Part shown: piece by piece, positions 7,217-11,028 of the stretch
How the letters are laid out: every line of letters begins with the position of its first letter
How positions within the stretch are numbered: the first letter of the stretch is position 1
Assembly (NCBI GenBank): GCA_031255115.1
Contig: JAIRTD010000151.1
Span: forward strand, 1-11,028
Direction: 5' to 3'
Source of the DNA: Spirochaetaceae bacterium
GTDB lineage: Bacteria; Spirochaetota; Spirochaetia; Treponematales; Breznakiellaceae
Length of the DNA: 11,028 nt
Translations under genes and position numbers: made by a program
Notes under the pieces: generated by a model
The model's input: the letters and a program-made list of their open reading frames with translations, nothing else
Database searches by the model: none
Told to the model about the DNA's origin: nothing

Positions 7217-8260
7217 ATGGCACAACAGGAAGGGCGCGTATACCTCGCGTCGAGTCCCCATTACAGTTCGCCGCTTACCACCAGGCGGCTTATGCTTTTT
7301 GTACTCATTTCGCTGGCGCCGGTTACGGTATTCGGTATAGTGCTGTTCGGGCTTCCGGCCCTGCTTACCGTTCTCGTTGCCGTGGCGTCGGCAATGGTCG
7401 CCGAGGCGCTGTTCAGAAAGATCATCGGCCAGGATATTCGTGCAGGCGATCTTTCCGCCGCGGTAACCGGGCTGCTTTTGGCGCTGATACTGCCGCCGTC
7501 TACGCCCCTGTGGATGACCGCCCTGGGTTCGGCCTTTGCCATAGTGGCGGCAAAGGAATTTTTTGGCGGCCTTGGGGCCAATGTCTTTAATCCGGCCCTC
7601 ATAGGCAGGGCCTTTCTCCTCATGAGTTTTCCCGCCGCCCTTACCACCTGGCACAGGCCGGTAGGTTTCGGCGCGGCCCTTACCGACGCGGTGAGTACGG
7701 TAACGCCGCTTAACGTTCTCAAACTGGGCGGTTCTATCGCCGATGTGGGAAGCGATCTTGCCTCGGCGGGACTTGCTTCGGGCGGCGAATACGGCAGTCT
7801 GCTCAAGGCCATGTTCCTGGGGTATAGGGGCGGCTGCATAGGAGAATCTTCAATATTGCTCATTCTTGTGGGAATGGCCTTTCTCCTTATTACGCGGACC
7901 ATTGATTTTAGGGCGCCTTTTACCATGCTTGCCTCTACGGCTCTGTGTTCGTTTCTCTTTGGCGTCGATCCTCTTTTTGCCCTCTTCGGCGGCGGCGTGC
8001 TTTTTGGCGCGGTGTTTATGGCAACCGATTATGTGTCGGCGCCCATTACCGCTAACGGTAAATATATCTTCGGCCTTGGCGCCGGAATCATCACCGTGCT
8101 GATACGGCAATTTGGCAGTTACCCCGAAGGCGTTACCTACGCCATATTGATCATGAACGCCGTAACTCCCTTCCTCAACAGGCTGATTCAAAAGAAGTAC
8201 GGCTTTGTTCCCAAAAAAGCCCCCGCAAAAGCCGGGGCGCAGAGCGGAGGCGCCAAATGA
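7217..8260 (+). CDS. rnfD: RnfD, membrane flavoprotein subunit of the Rnf complex
   Basis: RnfD is an NqrB-like integral membrane subunit that carries covalent FMN and contributes to the ion-translocating path. The 347-residue protein has many hydrophobic helices. It contains VFNPALIGRAFLLMSFP, typical of the family, and the flavinylation motif DAVSTVTPL at 157-165, in which Thr163 is the expected phosphoester-linked FMN site by homology with other RnfD/NqrB proteins. A strong AAGGAG at 7204-7209 precedes the ATG by 7 nt. It lies 15 bp after rnfC, and its stop overlaps the start of rnfG by 4 bp (ATGA), suggesting translational coupling. Confidence 0.96.
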   Translation: MAQQEGRVYLASSPHYSSPLTTRRLMLFVLISLAPVTVFGIVLFGLPALLTVLVAVASAMVAEALFRKIIGQDIRAGDLSAAVTGLLLALILPPSTPLWMTALGSAFAIVAAKEFFGGLGANVFNPALIGRAFLLMSFPAALTTWHRPVGFGAALTDAVSTVTPLNVLKLGGSIADVGSDLASAGLASGGEYGSLLKAMFLGYRGGCIGESSILLILVGMAFLLITRTIDFRAPFTMLASTALCSFLFGVDPLFALFGGGVLFGAVFMATDYVSAPITANGKYIFGLGAGIITVLIRQFGSYPEGVTYAILIMNAVTPFLNRLIQKKYGFVPKKAPAKAGAQSGGAK

Positions 8261-8853
8261 AACAGATGTTTAAGCTTGGGCTGGTGCTGGCCCTCTACGC
8301 TACCGCGGCCTGTGTGGGTCTTGCCTTTGTGTATTCGGGAACCAAGGATACCATAGCCCGGCACGAACAGGCCGCCCTGGAAGAGGCGCTGGAGGAGTTA
8401 TTTCCTGACGGAGACCGCTTTGAAGACATAAGCGGGACCATCGAAAGCCCCGGTGGAGAGGTTCGTTTTGAAAGCCAGTATGTGGTACGCCGGGGAGACG
8501 CCCTTATTGGCGCGGCCCTGCGTTCTTCCGGGGCAGGATACGGCGGCCCCATATCCATACTGGTGGGAATCAAGACAGACGGAAAAGTCAGCGGCATCAA
8601 GATACTTTCCATCTCGGATACGCCGGGGCTGGGCGCCAATGCCGCGTCGCCCGGATATTATGTGGACAAGGCTTCCGGGCTGACCTTTTACGGACAATTT
8701 TCCGGAAAGGCGGCAAGCGACGCCTTTGAACCCAAAGAAGACGTGGCCGCCATTACCGCCGCCACTATTACCAGCAGGGCCGTATCTTTGATTGTCAAAA
8801 CATCGGCCCAGGCAGGCGCGGCCTGGCTTTCCACCCAGGGAGGCGTTAAATGA
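8257..8853 (+). CDS. rnfG: RnfG, covalent-FMN subunit of the Rnf complex
   Basis: RnfG is an NqrC-like subunit anchored by one N-terminal helix, with an extracytoplasmic FMN-binding domain that takes part in the electron path across the membrane. In this 198-residue protein the anchor is about residues 6-27. The FMN-binding domain contains the conserved ISDTPGLGANA segment and ends with the flavinylation motif TAAT at 167-170, followed by ITSRAV; Thr170 is the expected FMN attachment site. The family consensus is usually written S/T-G-A-T, so Ala at the second position is a mild variant. It overlaps both neighbours by 4 bp (ATGA at each end). It depends on an ApbE-type flavin transferase, which is not encoded in this window. 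Confidence 0.95.
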   Translation: MKQMFKLGLVLALYATAACVGLAFVYSGTKDTIARHEQAALEEALEELFPDGDRFEDISGTIESPGGEVRFESQYVVRRGDALIGAALRSSGAGYGGPISILVGIKTDGKVSGIKILSISDTPGLGANAASPGYYVDKASGLTFYGQFSGKAASDAFEPKEDVAAITAATITSRAVSLIVKTSAQAGAAWLSTQGGVK

Positions 8854-9458
8854 AACTCGGTAAAATTTTTTGCAACGGTATTGTCCGGGAAAATCCCCTT
8901 TTGGTACTCATGATAGGCCTCTGTTCCGCTCTGGCGGTTACCACCAGCGTGGCCAACGGAATCGGCATGGGGCTTTCGATGACCTTTGTGCTGCTCATGT
9001 CAGAAGTGGTCATCAGTATCTTCCGCAAGCTGATTCCCGAATCAATACGCATTCCGGTATTTATCATTGTTATTGCCGCCTTTACCACGGTCATCGATTA
9101 TGTACTCAAGGCGTATTTCCCCGATCTTTCCAAGGCCATGGGGGTCTTTATTCCCCTTATCGTAGTCAACTGCATCATCATGGGCCGGGTCGAAGGTTAT
9201 GCGTCAAAGCAGCCCCTCCCCCATGTAATCTCCGACGCCCTGGGTATGGGACTGGGTTATACCTGGGTGCTGGTTGCTATTTCCGGCATACGGGAACTTT
9301 TGGGCAACGGGACCTTGCTGGGCCGGCAGATTATGCCCGACACATATACACCCATACTCTTTTTTGTTCTTTCGCCAGGCGGCTTTTTTGTGTTCGCCTG
9401 TGTCATGGCCTTTGGCCTTTATTTAAAGTCGCGCCTCAAGAGTGCATCGGAGGAATAA
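8850..9458 (+). CDS. rnfE: RnfE, integral membrane subunit of the Rnf complex
   Basis: RnfE is a six-helix membrane protein homologous to NqrD. With RnfA it forms a pseudo-symmetric pair that holds an iron-sulfur site inside the membrane. The 202-residue protein starts in family style with a segment containing RENPLLVLMIGLCSALAV. The two conserved cysteines expected to ligate the shared cluster are C25 (in GLCSAL) and C108 (in VVNCIIMGR). ISGIRELLGNGTLLG is also typical. The start overlaps rnfG by 4 bp, and the stop is one base before the rnfA start. Confidence 0.96.
   Translation: MKLGKIFCNGIVRENPLLVLMIGLCSALAVTTSVANGIGMGLSMTFVLLMSEVVISIFRKLIPESIRIPVFIIVIAAFTTVIDYVLKAYFPDLSKAMGVFIPLIVVNCIIMGRVEGYASKQPLPHVISDALGMGLGYTWVLVAISGIRELLGNGTLLGRQIMPDTYTPILFFVLSPGGFFVFACVMAFGLYLKSRLKSASEE
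9449..9454 (+). promoter_or_regulatory. Ribosome binding site that decides the rnfA start
   Basis: GGAGGA at the very end of rnfE sits 5 nt before the GTG at 9460. It supports that GTG over the in-frame upstream GTG at 9442, which has no comparable site and would add six non-conserved, charged residues ahead of the first helix. Confidence 0.7.
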
Positions 9459-9459
9459 G

Positions 9460-10035
9460 GTGAGGTTTTTTTCAATATTTATTTCGGCGTTTTTAATTGA
9501 TAATGTGGTACTCATGCGCTTTATCGCCCTCTGTCCTTTTATAGGAATGAGTACCGACGAGGATAAATCCATAGGCATGGGTATGGCGGTTACCTTTGTT
9601 ACGGTTCTGGCCACGGCGGTTACCTGGCCCATCTATACGTATCTTCTTGTGCCCTATGGCCTGGAATTTCTCCAGATACTGGCATTTATTTTGGTCATCG
9701 CCTCACTGGTTCAGCTTTTGGAATTCTACCTTAAAAAAACTTCTCCTTCGCTCTACGCGGCGATGGGCATTTACTTTGCCCTCATAACCACCAACTGCGC
9801 CATACTCGCGGTAACCTTTGACGCCCTGAGCAAGGGGTATAATTTTATCGAGGCCATAGTATACGCCATAGGGGTTGCCATGGGCTTCCTTCTTTCCATG
9901 CTGCTTTTGGCGGGCATACGCAAGCGTATCAGGCTGAGCCCGATTCCATCGTTCTTAAAGGGAACGCCGATACTTTTTCTTTCGGCTTCCCTGCTTTCCA
10001 TAGCCTTCATGGGCTTTGCCGGTCTTGTAAAGTAA
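9460..10035 (+). CDS. rnfA: RnfA, integral membrane subunit of the Rnf complex
   Basis: RnfA is the NqrE-like partner of RnfE, a six-helix membrane protein with opposite topology. From the GTG at 9460 the protein has 191 residues, matching the usual 190-193, and begins directly with the first helix. The conserved cysteines for the shared iron-sulfur site are C25 (ALCPFIG) and C113 (TTNCAILAV). The usual Asn-Asn before the first motif reads Asp-Asn here (D14-N15), a small deviation. The reading frame is open back to 9442, but the Shine-Dalgarno position and family alignment favour 9460. It lies 1 bp after rnfE and 10 bp before rnfB. Confidence 0.94.
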   Translation: MRFFSIFISAFLIDNVVLMRFIALCPFIGMSTDEDKSIGMGMAVTFVTVLATAVTWPIYTYLLVPYGLEFLQILAFILVIASLVQLLEFYLKKTSPSLYAAMGIYFALITTNCAILAVTFDALSKGYNFIEAIVYAIGVAMGFLLSMLLLAGIRKRIRLSPIPSFLKGTPILFLSASLLSIAFMGFAGLVK

Positions 10036-10045
10036 GGGGAACAAT

Positions 10046-10888
10046 ATGAACACAGTACTGTTGACAGCCCTGTTTGCCGCTGCTCTTGCCTTTGTCCTTG
10101 GAACGGCGCTGGGATTTTTTAAGAAAGTTTTTTATGTTGAAACCGACCCCCGCATAGCCCGGATCAGGGAACTCCTGCCCGGAGTAAACTGCGGCGGCTG
10201 CGGATATCCCGGCTGCGACGGATACGCCGCGGCTGTGGCCGGCGGAAGCGCCGAGACTACCCGCTGCGCTCCGGGGGGACAGGGCACCGCCTCAAAACTT
10301 GCCGCCCTTATGGGGGTAAGCGCCGAAATGAAACCGGTGGTAGCCGTAGTGGCCTGTAAGGGTTCCAAAGACATCGCGCCCCTCAAGGGGCTGTACGCCG
10401 GTATACCGACCTGCCGGGGGGCCAAACTTTCCGCCGGGGGCACCAAGCTCTGTTCCTGGGGCTGCCTGGGTTACGGTGACTGCACCGCGATCTGTCCCTT
10501 TGACGCCATACACATGGGCAGCGACGGGCTTCCCCATGTTGATTATGAAGCCTGTACCGGCTGCAAAAAATGCATTGCCGAATGTCCCCAGCAGATTATC
10601 AAAGAAGTTCCCCGGGACAGGAAAGGCCCCATAGTAAGCTGCTCCAACAGGAATCCCCTGCGGCCCATGATCAGGAAAACCTGTAAGGTAGGCTGTATCA
10701 AATGCGGAATCTGCGTAAAAAATTGTCCTGAGCAGTGCATCGTTATCGAGAACGGCATTCCCCAGGTGGATTACGCCAAATGCACTTCCTGCGGAACCTG
10801 TAACGCAAAATGTCCTACAAAGATAATCGTTATGCTTCAGAATGAAGTTTTTGCCGAAGCGGACGAAAAGACTCAGGCCGCCGGTTGA
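10046..10888 (+). CDS. rnfB: RnfB, polyferredoxin subunit of the Rnf complex
   Basis: RnfB receives electrons from reduced ferredoxin and feeds them into the membrane part of Rnf. The 280-residue protein has one N-terminal anchor helix (about 3-25). The RnfB-type Fe-S domain follows (C49, C52, C57, C74). Next is a Cys region with C104 and C123, then four CxxC-type clusters: C136/C140/C146/C150, C170/C173/C176/C180, C217/C220/C223/C227 (with C213 and C231 nearby), and C246/C249/C252/C256. Proteobacterial RnfB is about 190 residues with fewer clusters, so this is the long clostridial/Thermotoga type. AAGGGGA at 10034-10040 precedes the ATG by 5 nt. It is the last recognised gene of the operon. 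Confidence 0.96.
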   Translation: MNTVLLTALFAAALAFVLGTALGFFKKVFYVETDPRIARIRELLPGVNCGGCGYPGCDGYAAAVAGGSAETTRCAPGGQGTASKLAALMGVSAEMKPVVAVVACKGSKDIAPLKGLYAGIPTCRGAKLSAGGTKLCSWGCLGYGDCTAICPFDAIHMGSDGLPHVDYEACTGCKKCIAECPQQIIKEVPRDRKGPIVSCSNRNPLRPMIRKTCKVGCIKCGICVKNCPEQCIVIENGIPQVDYAKCTSCGTCNAKCPTKIIVMLQNEVFAEADEKTQAAG

Positions 10889-10909
10889 GCGGTCCCCGGG
10901 GTAGTACAC

Positions 10910-11028
10910 ATGGCTGATGAGGGTTTTTCTTTTTCCCTGCTTGCCTGTCTTGAGGGGCTTACGGTTTTTTCGGGCCTGAAAAAATCCCGGCTCCTTACGC
11001 GCTTTAGGGAACTCTTGAGGGTGCTCCA
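10910..11028 (+). CDS. Unidentified ORF, 5' part only (runs off the window)
   Basis: An open frame starts at ATG 10910, 21 bp after rnfB, and stays open to the right edge (39 complete codons). It reads MADEGFSFSLLACLEGL and continues TVFSGLKKSRLLTRF. I cannot assign a family from this piece. The upstream GGGG near 10897-10900 is a poor ribosome binding site, so the true start could differ or lie downstream. Codon use resembles that of the rnf genes, and the short gap would allow co-transcription with rnf. Confidence 0.45.
   Translation, partial: MADEGFSFSLLACLEGLTVFSGLKKSRLLTRFRELLRVL

Noticed and set aside
10892..10902. CCCCGGGG as a terminator after rnfB
   Set aside because: It is a self-complementary run with no loop and no T tract, so it cannot form a proper terminator hairpin.

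Overview
The window most resembles an anaerobic spirochaete chromosome, probably a Treponema of the termite-gut type. This rests on the moderately GC-rich composition, the treponeme-like look of DnaK and GrpE, and a clostridial-order Rnf operon next to an hrcA-less grpE-dnaK-dnaJ cluster. The genus is an inference from recall, not from a search.

Layout. Positions 1-351 hold no gene I can support, but the right half (248-327) is packed with inverted repeats. A divergent dicarboxylate/amino-acid:cation symporter homologue lies on the minus strand (352-1587). A 168-bp divergent intergenic region separates it from grpE, with a good sigma70-like promoter facing each way and A-tract repeats plus a 22-bp palindrome between them. 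The heat-shock chaperone cluster grpE (1756-2451), dnaK (2488-4404) and dnaJ (4419-5549) reads on the plus strand. A 284-bp AT-rich gap follows, with candidate terminator hairpins and candidate promoters. Then comes a complete six-gene operon, rnfC-rnfD-rnfG-rnfE-rnfA-rnfB (5834-10888), in the order known from Acetobacterium and Clostridium. The start of an unidentified ORF (10910 onward) runs off the right edge.

How the genes work together. DnaK, DnaJ and GrpE form the Hsp70 folding cycle: DnaJ delivers clients and stimulates ATP hydrolysis, and GrpE exchanges nucleotide. Rnf is a membrane ferredoxin:NAD+ oxidoreductase that couples electron transfer to Na+ or H+ translocation. RnfB takes electrons from ferredoxin, RnfA and RnfE carry a shared iron-sulfur site in the membrane, RnfG and RnfD carry covalent FMN, and RnfC reduces NAD+. 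All key cofactor residues are present, so the complex looks functional. Tight spacing (two 4-bp ATGA overlaps, one 1-bp gap, two gaps of 10-15 bp) implies one transcript.

I see no clear previously undescribed system. The most interesting items are the symporter that has lost the canonical substrate and cation motifs, the regulatory architecture of the symporter/grpE divergent region (no CIRCE), and the mutually exclusive hairpins at 248-327.
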